64,000 bases of DNA from Streptomyces ruber (lineage in GTDB: Bacteria > Actinomycetota > Actinomycetes > Streptomycetales > Streptomycetaceae), in NCBI RefSeq assembly GCF_014648075.1, contig NZ_BMQK01000010.1, positions 186,001 through 250,000 on the forward strand, written 5' to 3'. Below the pieces are notes generated by a model, which saw nothing but the letters and a program-made list of their open reading frames with translations, was not told where the DNA came from and searched no databases. This document shows positions 17,601 through 24,357 of the stretch, piece by piece; positions within the stretch are counted from its first letter, which is position 1; each line of letters starts with the position of its first letter. The position numbers were made by a program, and so were the translations under genes.

Positions 17601-20383
17601 CCGGCGGCGACCGTGTACGCGACGAGCTGCTGCGCGCCGTTGTCGGCGCGGCGGACGACGACCGCGGCGCGGGCGACCCGCGGGTGGGAGGCGAGGACGG
17701 CCTCGATCTCCCCGGGCTCGATGCGGAAGCCCCGCAGCTGCACCTGCGCGTCGGCGCGCCCGAGGTGTTCCAGCGTGCCGTCGGCGCGGCGCCGCGCCAG
17801 GTCGCCGGAGCGGTACATCCGGCTGCCGGGCGGCCCGTGGGGGTCGTCGGGGAACCGTTCGGCGGTGAGGTCGGGCCGGTTCAGGTATCCGGCGGCCACC
17901 CCGGGTCCGGCCACGTGGATCTCACCGGTGGCACCGGTCGGCACCGGACGTCCCGCCGGGTCCAGCAGGTACACGCGCAGGTCCGCGAGCGGCGTGCCGA
18001 CGACGCTGCCCCGGCGCGGGTCGTCCAGGTCGGCGCGGGTGAGGCGGTGGTGGGTGACGTGCACGGTGGTCTCGGTGATGCCGTACATGTTCACCAGGGC
18101 GGGCGCGTCCAGGCCGTACCGGTCGGCCCACGGGCGCAGCCGCTCGGGGCGCAGCGCCTCCCCACCGAAGATCACGTACCGCAGGGCACCGGCCGGGGGC
18201 CGGGCGGGGTCCTCGCCGGCGGCCGCCCGTTCCGTGTCCGCGTCGATCAGCTGCTCGAAGGCGGACGGCGTCTGGTTGAGGACGGTGACGCCCTCGCGGT
18301 GCAGCAGGCCGAGGAAGTCGCGGGGCGAACGGCTGACGGCGTACGGCACGACGACGAGGCGGCCGCCGTGCAGGAGGGCGCCCCAGATCTCCCAGACCGA
18401 GAAGTCGAAGGCGTAGGAGTGGAACAGGGTCCACACGTCGTCCGGGCCGAAGGTGAAGTGCTCCTCGGCCGCGGCGAAGAGCCGGACCACGTTGGCGTGC
18501 GGCACCGGTACGCCCTTGGGGCGTCCCGTGGAGCCCGAGGTGTGGATGACGTACGCGATGTCGGACGGGCTCGTCGGCCCGCCGCGCTCGGCGTCGGTGA
18601 GGTCGCCCGCCGGCCGGCCGGCGAGGTCCCGCTCGACCTGCGGGTCGCCGAGGCGGACCACGGGGACGGCGGTGCCGGGCAGCAGGTCCGCGGGGTCGTC
18701 GTCGGTGACGAGGAGGACGGGCCGCGCGTCCGCCACGACCAGCCGCAGCCGCTCGGCCGGGTGGCCGGTGTCCAGCGGGAGGTAGGCGGCACCCGTCTTG
18801 AGCACGGCCAGCAGGGCGGGCAGCAGGGGCACGTCCCGGCGCAGGGCGAGCGCCACCACCCGGCCGGGTCCGGCGCCCCGCTCGGCCAGCAGCCGGGCCA
18901 GGCGGTTGGCCCGGGCGTTCAGCTCCGCGTAGGTGAGGCTTCCGGCCCCGCCCGACACGGCGGTCCGCTCCGGCACCGCGGCGGCCCGCCGCTCGAACAG
19001 CTCCGTGAGGGTCCCGGCGACCGGGAAGGTGCGCGCGGGCGCGTCCTCGGGACGCTCGCCCGGCAGCAGCAGGTCCAGGTCGTGCAGCGGCAGTTCCGGC
19101 GCCGCGGTCGTCAGCCGGCGCAGCAGCAGGCGGAACCGGTCGCGGTGGAGGGCGAGTTCGTCCTCCTCGTACAGGGCGGGGTTGGCGTCGAGGGCCAGCC
19201 ACAGTCCGCCGGGCTCGGTCGCGGGCCGTACGGATATCTGCAGGTCCTCGACGGCGCCGCCGGACAGGTGGTGCCAGGTGGCGGGGTGGCCGCCGAAGGT
19301 CAGGTCCTCGGTGAACGGGACGATGTTGAGGACCGGCCCGTACAGCCGGCGGCCCGTGCCCAGCAGGCCGAGGTCGCGGCGGATGAACTCGCCCCGGTAC
19401 CGCTGGTGCCGCCGCAGCGCCTTGAGCTCGTCCGCGGCCGCCCGGGCGAGGTCGCCGACGGACGTGCCGGATGCGGCGGGCACGCGCAGCGGCAGGACGT
19501 CGGAGGCGGTGCCCGGGGTGCGCAGCGCGGCGCTGCCGGGGCGGCTCATGGTGGCCAGGCCGAGGACCAGGTCGTCGGCGCCGGTCATGCGGTGCAGGAA
19601 CGCGAGGACGGCGGCGGTCAGGAGATCGGTGCGGGTGACCCCGAGTCGGGCCGCGGCCGCCGCGAGGGCCTCGGCCTCGGCGGGGGCGAGGTCCAGGGTG
19701 CGGCGCAGGAACGGGGCGGCGGGGGCGGCCGTCCGGCGCGTCAGACGGGCGGGCTCGGAGGGCAGTCCGGCCAGGCGCCCGGCCCAGTGGGCGCGGTCAC
19801 GCTCGTACCGCTCGGAGGCGAGGTAGGCGGCCTCGTCCGCCCGGAGCCGGCTGACCGGCGCGAAGACGGAGGGGGCCGGCTGCCCGCCCGCGGCCGACGC
19901 ATTGTACGTGTCGGCGAGCCGGCGCCCGAGGAGCTTGTAGCTGTAGCCGTCGAGCAGGATGTGGTGGGCCTTCAGGAACCAGATGTGCCGGTCGGCCGCG
20001 AGGGTGAGCAGGGCGTGCGAGAACAGCGGGCCCTTGTCCACGTCCAGGGGGGTCGCGAGGTCACTCCTGATCCACTGCCACGCGGCGGCCTCCGGGTCGT
20101 CCGCGCCGCTGACGTCGACGCGGTGCAGCGGCCAGTCGTCCGCGTCCGGTGCCGGGCGGCACCGGGGACCGTCGTCCGTGTCGAAGAAGCGCAGGGCGAA
20201 CGTGTCGGCCTCACCGACGGTGCGCCGCAGGGCCGCCTCGAACAGGCCGGTGTCCAGGGCACCGTGGATCTCCACCGCCTCTCCGGTGTTGTAGGCGGCG
20301 CTGTCCGGGGCGAGGCGCTGGGCGTACCAGAGGCCCTCCTGGGCCCCGGTCAGCGGTCGACTGTCGTCCTCGTGGAGTGGCAT
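11603..20383 (-). CDS. antC: AntC, NRPS C-A(Thr)-T-C-A(pyruvate)-KR-T
   Basis: 2926-aa assembly-line protein. C1 (about 1-430) has HHILLDG near 138. In A1 (about 450-950) the ten pocket residues read DFWNIGMVHK, the threonine code. T1 has GGDSL near 1024. C2 (about 1055-1480) has HHSAADG near 1208. A second, acyl-ligase-like A2 (about 1640-2250) has TSGSTGLPKA near 1858 and a C-terminal Lys in IPKTEIGKIQ near 2206. The KR (about 2390-2700) has GGLGGVG and a Ser/Tyr/Asn set in FSSVNGYFGGAMNAAYAAAN. T2 has GGNSL near 2830. In antimycin biosynthesis A2 loads pyruvate and the KR reduces it to lactate. Before A2 lies an A-domain C-terminal-like remnant. The ATG at 20383 has GAGGG seven bases upstream; a TTG at 20404 is less likely. 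Confidence 0.92.
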   Translation of the reverse strand: MPLHEDDSRPLTGAQEGLWYAQRLAPDSAAYNTGEAVEIHGALDTGLFEAALRRTVGEADTFALRFFDTDDGPRCRPAPDADDWPLHRVDVSGADDPEAAAWQWIRSDLATPLDVDKGPLFSHALLTLAADRHIWFLKAHHILLDGYSYKLLGRRLADTYNASAAGGQPAPSVFAPVSRLRADEAAYLASERYERDRAHWAGRLAGLPSEPARLTRRTAAPAAPFLRRTLDLAPAEAEALAAAAARLGVTRTDLLTAAVLAFLHRMTGADDLVLGLATMSRPGSAALRTPGTASDVLPLRVPAASGTSVGDLARAAADELKALRRHQRYRGEFIRRDLGLLGTGRRLYGPVLNIVPFTEDLTFGGHPATWHHLSGGAVEDLQISVRPATEPGGLWLALDANPALYEEDELALHRDRFRLLLRRLTTAAPELPLHDLDLLLPGERPEDAPARTFPVAGTLTELFERRAAAVPERTAVSGGAGSLTYAELNARANRLARLLAERGAGPGRVVALALRRDVPLLPALLAVLKTGAAYLPLDTGHPAERLRLVVADARPVLLVTDDDPADLLPGTAVPVVRLGDPQVERDLAGRPAGDLTDAERGGPTSPSDIAYVIHTSGSTGRPKGVPVPHANVVRLFAAAEEHFTFGPDDVWTLFHSYAFDFSVWEIWGALLHGGRLVVVPYAVSRSPRDFLGLLHREGVTVLNQTPSAFEQLIDADTERAAAGEDPARPPAGALRYVIFGGEALRPERLRPWADRYGLDAPALVNMYGITETTVHVTHHRLTRADLDDPRRGSVVGTPLADLRVYLLDPAGRPVPTGATGEIHVAGPGVAAGYLNRPDLTAERFPDDPHGPPGSRMYRSGDLARRRADGTLEHLGRADAQVQLRGFRIEPGEIEAVLASHPRVARAAVVVRRADNGAQQLVAYTVAAGGTPPSTAELRAHAATRLPEHMVPAACVAVGALPLTANGKLDVQALPAPDFAAAAAAGTRPATGSQALLCRLFEDVLHLPGDSVGVDADFFGLGGDSLLATRLLARLRAETGAEVPITALFDGPTPAALAGRLAAQDGTAGPLPALGDVVRPDRVPLSFSQERMWFLNRLDDGAATYNIPLVVPLRAPVDTEALHAALGDVTDRHESLRTVFAEHDGVPYQHILPPGERHPELHRVDCPAEETGAHVAAALRHRFDLTRDLPLTASLFGTGPEYTLVLVLHHSAADGWSLRPFADDLGTAYAARRAGRAPRWSALPVQYADHAVWQRALLAPEPEGPGRLERLTAHWRTALADLPEECTLPGDRPRPAAARGAGAHVTATVDAALHKALLDLADREGASLFMVLHAAVSALLTRCGAGEDVVLGTPVAGRSEPALDDVIGLLTNTLVLRADTSGDPAFRALLARLRTSDLSALDHQDLPFDRLVEELNPPRHPSRHPLFQVMLALQNNERAVLRLDGQEVPLRPTATGTAKFDLFVDVLERYDDAGAPDGLDLHVEYATDLYDTATAEAFAQALHQVLGAVSADPDVRVRALPAPPAPFGRTPGTAAATTDTDAAEAERTALSVPGIRDAAALPGPDGGPLHLYVVPGRADAAERVEQLLGSAGRGTVRVTAVGILPRTADGTLDTEALGSLPLVDGVAADAWQRRLARVPGVTEVRVTVENVPEEPARRHVGTPRRAAGQTPAEHAGTAPATAVPALSEGAELAEPPVSGWAQALLRAAESPHGEVVHVHADGSENRRSYASLVTEASQVLAGLRKAGLRPGDQVILQCDESEDFLAALWGCILGGFVAVPLTVPASYTTSSAALAKLEGIWRMLGRPWIVCSRGKEAGLRDLAARHDWPGLRLTTADALREAPEDRDWYEARPDDLLLMLMTSGSTGLPKAVRQSHHAVLTRSAATAQLNGLGEQDVTLNWIPLDHVTGVVMFHLRDVFLGCRQIHAPTSWILEDPVRWMDLADRHRTTVTWAPNFAFGLLAEQADRFRDRTWDLSPVRLVMNAGEVVVASAARRFLRALKPFGLPQDVMHPGWGMSETCSVVTDAVLPGEPDGSDESFVSCGRPYPGFAMRVVGEDGTVLAEGDIGRFQVRGASVTSGYHDNPGANAEAFTEDGWFDTGDLAFLRDGELYITGRAKDVIIVNGVNHYSHEIEACVEELPAVVRSYNAAVAVRSDPSAVTDELALFCRLAPGQDTAAALREIAGKVTREIGVSPAFVIPVAADAIPKTEIGKIQRTKLRKSFEAGDFDEAVREAQLLMGTAATLPDWFLRPVWQRAERHRPRPAAAGRHTLVLAGGDPRTHELAGRLAERVRADGGLCTLVTDAPAYERTDAARYGIRPAEEADHTALLRQLDADRRPVNAVVHLGALHTTVTSPLDDAGTGTLLALARALAARPGRQRPVDLLYVTAGAQAVVPGDDASPAHAVAGALLKSLGEEFTWLRGVHLDLAPGSAGAPGAPDSPAGSEDPVPVLLAESADPSADAEVARRGGHRHVRRLAPLPDRPARAELPDSDGFHLVSGGLGGVGSEVAAHLLKTPGTRLLLLGRTPLPAEDTWPRHLAEQGPEAARIEALRRLRALGEVRYASADVTDEDQVRAAVDTAARTWGVPLVSVLHLAGVRDERPVRELDPASWRRALAAKVDGAWTLHRVAADHPVTSFTTFSSVNGYFGGAMNAAYAAANAFLDALALHRRGRGLPAQSLAWSMWRERGMSRGYRLAALGEARGYRVLDTAAALRSFDLARTVAEPHLLIGADRGAPWVRSHVEGPVRQLRRPAARVALEEGTDLGALYGAAADAARACGLADGWVLRSAGSAARQADPDAGERLRRTESELARLWCEVLGRDRVGRDDNFFDLGGNSLLLVTAQTAVNRTFGCELSVVDLFAHPTVRDLARHLTTRTGAAPGAGTDTPYEKPDTGPSALQKAKEQAQRQRAARARRSARHGKDRGHA

Positions 20384-20820
20384 GGCAGAACCCTCACGTG
20401 GCAAGCCGTGATCACACGGTCGGGGGGATGTCCGGTCGGGTCGGACGGGTGCGTTCGTCGGTCCCGGCCGGTCCGGTCAGCGTGATTCCGGGGCCGGCGT
20501 GCACAGGAGGGGAACAAGTGCACTGCTCGGGGTCGTTCGGCCCTGTTGCCGGTTCCGACGGCTCTTTACGTTGAGGGACCGGAAACGACCGGTCAAGCCC
20601 GCCTGTCCGGCAGGAACAGTATTCAGGGAATTCCCCTGAAGCATGCGCGGCGGACCGGGGCGAGTTCTAGGGAAAGTACGCGATTCGCGGTCCGAAGCCG
20701 TCCTTCGTTGGATTCGACGGCTCCCGGCGATGCACTCTTCCGGACAACACCGGGTTTCTTCGGACGGCCGGCGGTGACGACGGTTCACCGCCTCGGGTAC
20801 GGAAATTGGTTGGCGAGAAG
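20384..20820. promoter_or_regulatory. Divergent antC / antB promoter region
   Basis: 437 bp with no gene, and of visibly lower GC than its flanks. It separates antCDE from antBA. It holds a palindromic PAS-LuxR-type site at 20623-20638 (separate entry). A half-site CTAGGGAAA at 20667-20675 matches the left half of the same consensus. I could not assign -35/-10 boxes reliably. Confidence 0.75.
20623..20638. promoter_or_regulatory. Putative PAS-LuxR (FscRI/PimM-type) operator
   Basis: The core AGGGAATTCCCC (20625-20636) fits VGGGAWWTCCCB, the core of the published PAS-LuxR consensus CTVGGGAWWTCCCBAG, within a larger near-palindrome TTCAGGGAATTCCCCTGAA. It lies between antC and antB, the two operons known to be activated by a PAS-LuxR protein (FscRI) in other antimycin producers. 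A PAS-LuxR gene lies 2.3 kb away. Confidence 0.7.
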
Positions 20821-22125
20821 ATGACTGACGGCATGCAACGTGAGCTGTGTCCGGTCGAGACGCTCTATGTGGGCCAGAGAAGCAGAGCCGTGCTCTCCTG
20901 CGCCCTGCGCGGACCCGTCGACGTGGCGGCGCTGTCGACGGCGTTCGACACCGTCACGGCCGGGCAGCCGACACTGCGGGCCCGGATCGTGCCGGACGGC
21001 ACGGGGTTCGCGCTGCGGCTCCTCGGAGAGGACGACAGGCCGCGGCTGAGCGTGCGGACCGGCGATCTGGAGGAGGCCTACGCGGCCGAGCTGAACACCC
21101 CGCTGCCGGTCGGCGGTCCGCTGGCCCGCGCGGCGCTCGTCAGCGAGCCGGACGGCGACCGTCACCTGCTCGTCCTGCTGGTGGACCACACGATCACCGA
21201 CGGACACAGCGCCATCGCCCTGCACAACACCCTCTGGGAGCGTTACCGGGCGATCGTCGAACGGGGCGCGGAGCCCCCGGTGGCCGTCTCCCCGTGGCCC
21301 CGTCCGGTCAGCCTTTCCCTGCCCCCCGCGGACGAGGCCGACATCGCGGCGTACCTGGAGCGTCGCAGCGAGGAGGCGAGGCGGCACCCGGTCGAGCTGG
21401 TCTCCTACGACGTGCCCCGCCCGGCGGCGGACGAGGGACACATCGAGGTGCGCCGGCTGACACTCGGCCTGGAAGCCACCACCCGCCTGCGGGAGAGCGC
21501 CCGCCGGGCGGGCGTGTCCGTCCACGCCCTGGTGAGCGCCGCGGTCCTGATGACGGCCCGCCGCCGGCTGGAGGGCAACGGCCCCCGGACACTGGGCTGC
21601 CTGTCACCCGTCGACCTGCGGTCGCGCCTGGCCTCCCCGGTTCCCGCCTCCGTCATGGTGGCCGCCGTCACCACCCACCTGCAGACCGTGGAGGTGTCGG
21701 AGGAGACGGAACCGCTGGCCCTGGCGCGTTCCGTGCACGCCCGGATCAACGACTTCATCACGCGCGGCGACCACTTCCGGGAAATGCGGATCACGCCGGA
21801 GATCCCCCGGAATCCGGCGCTCCAGACGGGCACCGTCATCGTCACCAACATGGGCGTCGTCCCCGGCCCGCGGCTCCCCGAGGGGCTGCGGGCGACCGAC
21901 GTCCGGCTGGTGCCCGGGCGTGAGCAGTACTTCCCCCAGGCGGGCCGCAGCCCCGTCATGGCCTGCGTCGTCTCCTTCGAGGGCCGCCTCGCCATCGAGT
22001 TCCCGCACTTCACCGCATGCTTCAGCCCGTCCTTCATGCGGGCGTTCCGCGACGACGTCCTCGACGGACTGCTCGCCTTCGCGGGCACCGCCGAACCCGC
22101 GGGCGTACTCGCGGACGCGAGCTGA
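20821..22125 (+). CDS. antB: AntB, acyltransferase for the C8 acyloxy group
   Basis: 434-aa protein of the condensation-domain superfamily, closest in pattern to PapA-type O-acyltransferases. The HHxxxDG-like motif appears as DHTITDGHS (near residues 121-129). This keeps the second His and the Asp-Gly. A second conserved region is GCLSPVDLRSR near 260. In antimycin clusters AntB esterifies the C8 hydroxyl with acyl-CoAs of varied length after ring closure, a main source of congener diversity. I chose the ATG at 20821. A TTG at 20806 and an ATG at 20833 are in frame, and no strong ribosome binding site separates them. It is the first gene of the antBA operon, 60 bp before antA and divergent from antC. 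Confidence 0.88.
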   Translation: MTDGMQRELCPVETLYVGQRSRAVLSCALRGPVDVAALSTAFDTVTAGQPTLRARIVPDGTGFALRLLGEDDRPRLSVRTGDLEEAYAAELNTPLPVGGPLARAALVSEPDGDRHLLVLLVDHTITDGHSAIALHNTLWERYRAIVERGAEPPVAVSPWPRPVSLSLPPADEADIAAYLERRSEEARRHPVELVSYDVPRPAADEGHIEVRRLTLGLEATTRLRESARRAGVSVHALVSAAVLMTARRRLEGNGPRTLGCLSPVDLRSRLASPVPASVMVAAVTTHLQTVEVSEETEPLALARSVHARINDFITRGDHFREMRITPEIPRNPALQTGTVIVTNMGVVPGPRLPEGLRATDVRLVPGREQYFPQAGRSPVMACVVSFEGRLAIEFPHFTACFSPSFMRAFRDDVLDGLLAFAGTAEPAGVLADAS

Positions 22126-22185
22126 GCGCCGGCCCCGGTCCGGCGCACCTGCCCCACCAGCTGCCATGAGGAGTGTTCCCGCCAC

Positions 22186-22704
22186 ATGAACACCGTCAGT
22201 GACATCCCCTCGTTCCCGGCGCTGCTCGCCCGGGCCCAGGCGGGCGACGAGCAGGCGATGAACAGCCTGCTCGTCGGCATCGCGCCCTATGTCACCCGTA
22301 TCTGCCGGTCCGTCGCCCGGGACGACGCGGCCGACGCCACGCAGGAGGCGCTCCTCGCCATCTACCGGGGCCTGGGCACGCTGCGCGAACCGGCGGCGTT
22401 CCACGGCTGGGTGCGTTCGGTGACCGTCCGTGAGGCCGTGCGCACCGCGAAACGGTTCGGCGCGGAGACGGCGTACTCCCAGGTGGACACGGAGCAGAAG
22501 ACCAATCCGCTCGATGCCGTGTACATCAGCGACGTGCTCGGCCGGCTGTCCGACGCGCACCGCCAGGTCCTCACCCTGCGCGCGTACGGGCTGAACGAGG
22601 AGGAGATGGCGGAGACCCTCGACCTGCCCGTGGGGACCGTACGGTCCCGCCTGCACCGTGCCCGCCGCCGCTTCCAGGAGGCCTGGCAGCCCGCTGCCGC
22701 CTGA
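22186..22704 (+). CDS. antA: AntA, cluster-situated ECF sigma factor
   Basis: 172-aa ECF-type sigma factor with only regions 2 and 4. Region 2 spans about residues 10-80 (VARDDAADATQEALLAIYRGL, helix contacting core RNA polymerase and the -10). Region 4 spans about 110-165, with helix-turn-helix EEEMAETLDLPVGTVRSRLHRAR. No anti-sigma gene is adjacent. The C-terminus ends in three Ala, consistent with the C-terminal Ala-Ala that marks AntA for ClpXP proteolysis in studied strains. AntA drives antGF and antHIJKLMNO, so it controls the supply of the aminosalicylate starter. It is co-transcribed with antB; GAGGAG lies about 18 bases before the ATG. Confidence 0.9.
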   Translation: MNTVSDIPSFPALLARAQAGDEQAMNSLLVGIAPYVTRICRSVARDDAADATQEALLAIYRGLGTLREPAAFHGWVRSVTVREAVRTAKRFGAETAYSQVDTEQKTNPLDAVYISDVLGRLSDAHRQVLTLRAYGLNEEEMAETLDLPVGTVRSRLHRARRRFQEAWQPAAA

Positions 22705-22716
22705 CGGTGCGCAAGG

Positions 22717-22777
22717 CGCCCGTGCCGCCGGTGCCCGCGACGACCCGCGAGGTCGTCCGGCGCCGGCGGCACGGGCG
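22717..22777. terminator. Hairpin terminator after antA
   Basis: A 15-bp perfect stem (22717-22731 with 22763-22777, CGCCCGTGCCGCCGG) encloses a smaller hairpin (GACGACC / GGTCGTC). It lies 12 bp after the antA stop. Confidence 0.8.
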
Positions 22778-22829
22778 TCTCGTCGTGGCCGCGCTGCCGC
22801 GACGGGCTCCTTGCGCGCATACGAGAACT

Positions 22830-22885
22830 GTTCGTCCCGCGGGGGCCGTGGCGATGTGCGGCGCCACGGTCCCCGCGGGACGAAC
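22830..22885. terminator. Second hairpin between antA and the PAS-LuxR gene
   Basis: 24-nt arms (22830-22853 and 22862-22885) pair with a single G-T wobble around an 8-nt loop. It is 21 bp from the stop of the PAS-LuxR gene, so it probably terminates that transcript and backs up the antA terminator. Confidence 0.82.
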
Positions 22886-22905
22886 ATGTGGGTGTACGGC
22901 GGTCG

Positions 22906-23619
22906 TTACGCGATCAGCTCCGGCGGTACGCGCGGCGGCCACTGCCCCACCGTCAGCAGGCCCGCACCGTGCGCGCGCGCCACGAGTGCGGGACGGTTGG
23001 GCGCCTGGAACTTCCGCAGCAGCAGGCCGACGCGGTACTCCACGCCCTGGCGGCTCATGTAGAGGCGGGTGGCGAGCTGCACGGTGGAGGCGCCGCTCGC
23101 GACGCCCTCCAGCACCTGCGCGTCGAGCTTGCTGAGCGTCCGCCGTACCGACACGGCCGGCTCGGCGTCGACCGTGACCGTCCCGCCGGTGTCGTCGTCC
23201 GGGCGGAGCAGGACGACGATGCCGACCGGCTTCCCGGCCGTGCCCTTGACCGATATCCCGGTCAGTTCGGCCGAGAAGGTGCGACCGGCCCTGTCCCGGC
23301 CGATCACCCGCTCCGTGAAACGGTCGGAACGGCCCTCGGAAAGACCGGCGAACCGTTTTCTCAGGGCCGGGAGCGACATGGTGGGGAGGAATTCGTGGAT
23401 GCCACGGCCGTACATCTCGGCCGGTGTACAGCCGAATCGGTGCGCGAATTCCGGCTCCGACGCCGCGATGGTGAGGTCACCAGGAGACACGTGTGCCGTG
23501 AAAGTGCGTCTGTGCGGCCTGCCCTCCGCGCCGTTCCGGCGGACGCCGGAAACCGGGACGGCATTCGGAATTCCCTTGCTGGTCGAAGCGTCGGTACTCT
23601 TCGCGGTCACCACGGACAT
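22906..23619 (-). CDS. PAS-LuxR family transcriptional activator
   Basis: 237-aa regulator with one PAS domain (about residues 45-140, with AEMYGRGIHEFLP and the later GRTFSAELTGISVKG) and a LuxR-type HTH at the C-terminus (about 165-225, LSKLDAQVLEGVASGASTVQ ... RLYMSRQGVEYRVG). This layout matches PimM and FscRI, activators of polyene clusters. FscRI is also known to activate antBA and antCDE in strains where it is encoded in the candicidin cluster. Here such a gene lies directly beside antA, and a matching site lies between antB and antC. The ATG at 23619 has AAGGA nine bases upstream. An in-frame start 44 codons earlier would run through two palindromic repeats and looks wrong. It may also serve the right-hand PKS. 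Confidence 0.88.
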   Translation of the reverse strand: MSVVTAKSTDASTSKGIPNAVPVSGVRRNGAEGRPHRRTFTAHVSPGDLTIAASEPEFAHRFGCTPAEMYGRGIHEFLPTMSLPALRKRFAGLSEGRSDRFTERVIGRDRAGRTFSAELTGISVKGTAGKPVGIVVLLRPDDDTGGTVTVDAEPAVSVRRTLSKLDAQVLEGVASGASTVQLATRLYMSRQGVEYRVGLLLRKFQAPNRPALVARAHGAGLLTVGQWPPRVPPELIA

Positions 23620-23641
23620 ACCGTCTTTCCTTTTGTACGGG

Positions 23642-23682
23642 AGCACCGAGGTGCTGTCTGCACGGGGGAGCACCGAGGTGCT
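23642..23682. promoter_or_regulatory. Tandem palindromes upstream of the PAS-LuxR gene
   Basis: Two identical 14-bp palindromes AGCACC-GA-GGTGCT at 23642-23655 and 23669-23682, 27 bp centre to centre. They end 23 bp before the ATG of the PAS-LuxR gene. Position and symmetry suggest operators for a dimeric regulator; the identity of that regulator is unknown. Confidence 0.55.
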
Positions 23683-23826
23683 GTTGCTCTGTGGAACCGT
23701 CCCGGCTCCCGGGCGCCCCGTACGAGGCCCCGGGAGGGGTTTCTCCGTCACGTCACGACACCGGGGCCGTGGCCGACCGTGTGCCGTGCGCCGCGTTCGC
23801 CCGGCGCGCCCGGGTGAGCCGTGTCG

Positions 23827-24033
23827 CTAGGGCCATTCGATCTCCTGGTTGACGGCCGCGGCGGAGCCGTCCCACTGTCCGTACGGGACGGCGACCGATC
23901 TGCCGAGGGACGCCATGCCGGTCGCCGGCGAGACCAGGGCCGTCACCGCGGTCGCGAACACTCCCGTCAGGACGACTGCCGCTGCCCGCGCGGTGAGCCT
24001 GCGCTGCCAGCCGGAATGAACGTGGCCGAGCAC
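23827..24033 (-). CDS. Small peptide with export signal, partner of the Xre/TPR regulator (hypothetical)
   Basis: 68-aa product that I do not recognise. It starts at GTG (24033) with GGAGG five bases upstream, which fixes the start. It has a Sec-type layout: basic n-region (RRLTAR, 11-16), hydrophobic stretch AAAVVLTGVFATAVTALV (17-34), helix breaker SPATG, then about 27 mostly polar residues ending QEIEWP. A cleavage near MA-SLG (41-42) is plausible. A good promoter lies upstream: -35 TTGTCA (24110-24105), 17-bp spacer, -10 TACTCT (24087-24082). It is divergent from the Xre-HTH/TPR gene. Small exported peptides paired with TPR-type HTH regulators are the hallmark of peptide quorum sensing in Firmicutes; that role here is inference. 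Confidence 0.65.
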   Translation of the reverse strand: MLGHVHSGWQRRLTARAAAVVLTGVFATAVTALVSPATGMASLGRSVAVPYGQWDGSAAAVNQEIEWP

Positions 24034-24357
24034 GAATACCTCCAAGAAACCAGGTGAGATGGGATCAGGGTCGGCCCTTGAAGAGTAAAGGTAGGCAACC
24101 TGCCTGACAAGAGTTTGCCTTAAATGATCAAGACCTTGCCAAGAGGGTTGCCAAGCGTCCGGACGGCTCCGACCTGCGAAGACAGGCATAAGCAACTGAG
24201 GGTACAAGTACCGCACCGTGATCGAGGTCGCCAGCTGTCGTAAGTCAGTTGCCAGGGTTGCCCCGACTTCCGTAAAGTGGGGGCAACTTCCGCACCCTGG
24301 CTGGCCGACAGCCCGGAACGAAGGAGTGCCGGAGACGCCAGAGGACAAGAGGTGGGA
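24034..24357. promoter_or_regulatory. Divergent promoter region with seven TTGCC/GGCAA motifs
   Basis: 324 bp, less GC-rich than its surroundings. TTGCC occurs at 24115, 24136, 24148, 24249 and 24258, and its complement GGCAA at 24094 and 24282. Two pairs are close: TTGCCAAG repeated 12 bp apart (24136/24148) and TTGCC repeated 9 bp apart (24249/24258). One copy lies inside the spacer of the predicted peptide promoter. Another forms the -35 (TTGCCA, 24249-24254) of a predicted promoter for the regulator, with -10 TAAAGT at 24273-24278 and an 18-bp spacer. They look like operators for the adjacent HTH protein. Confidence 0.6.

Noticed and set aside
23620..23751. N-terminal extension of the PAS-LuxR protein
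   Set aside because: The added residues are low-complexity and encode the twin palindromes twice (STSVLP). The ATG at 23619 has a good ribosome binding site.
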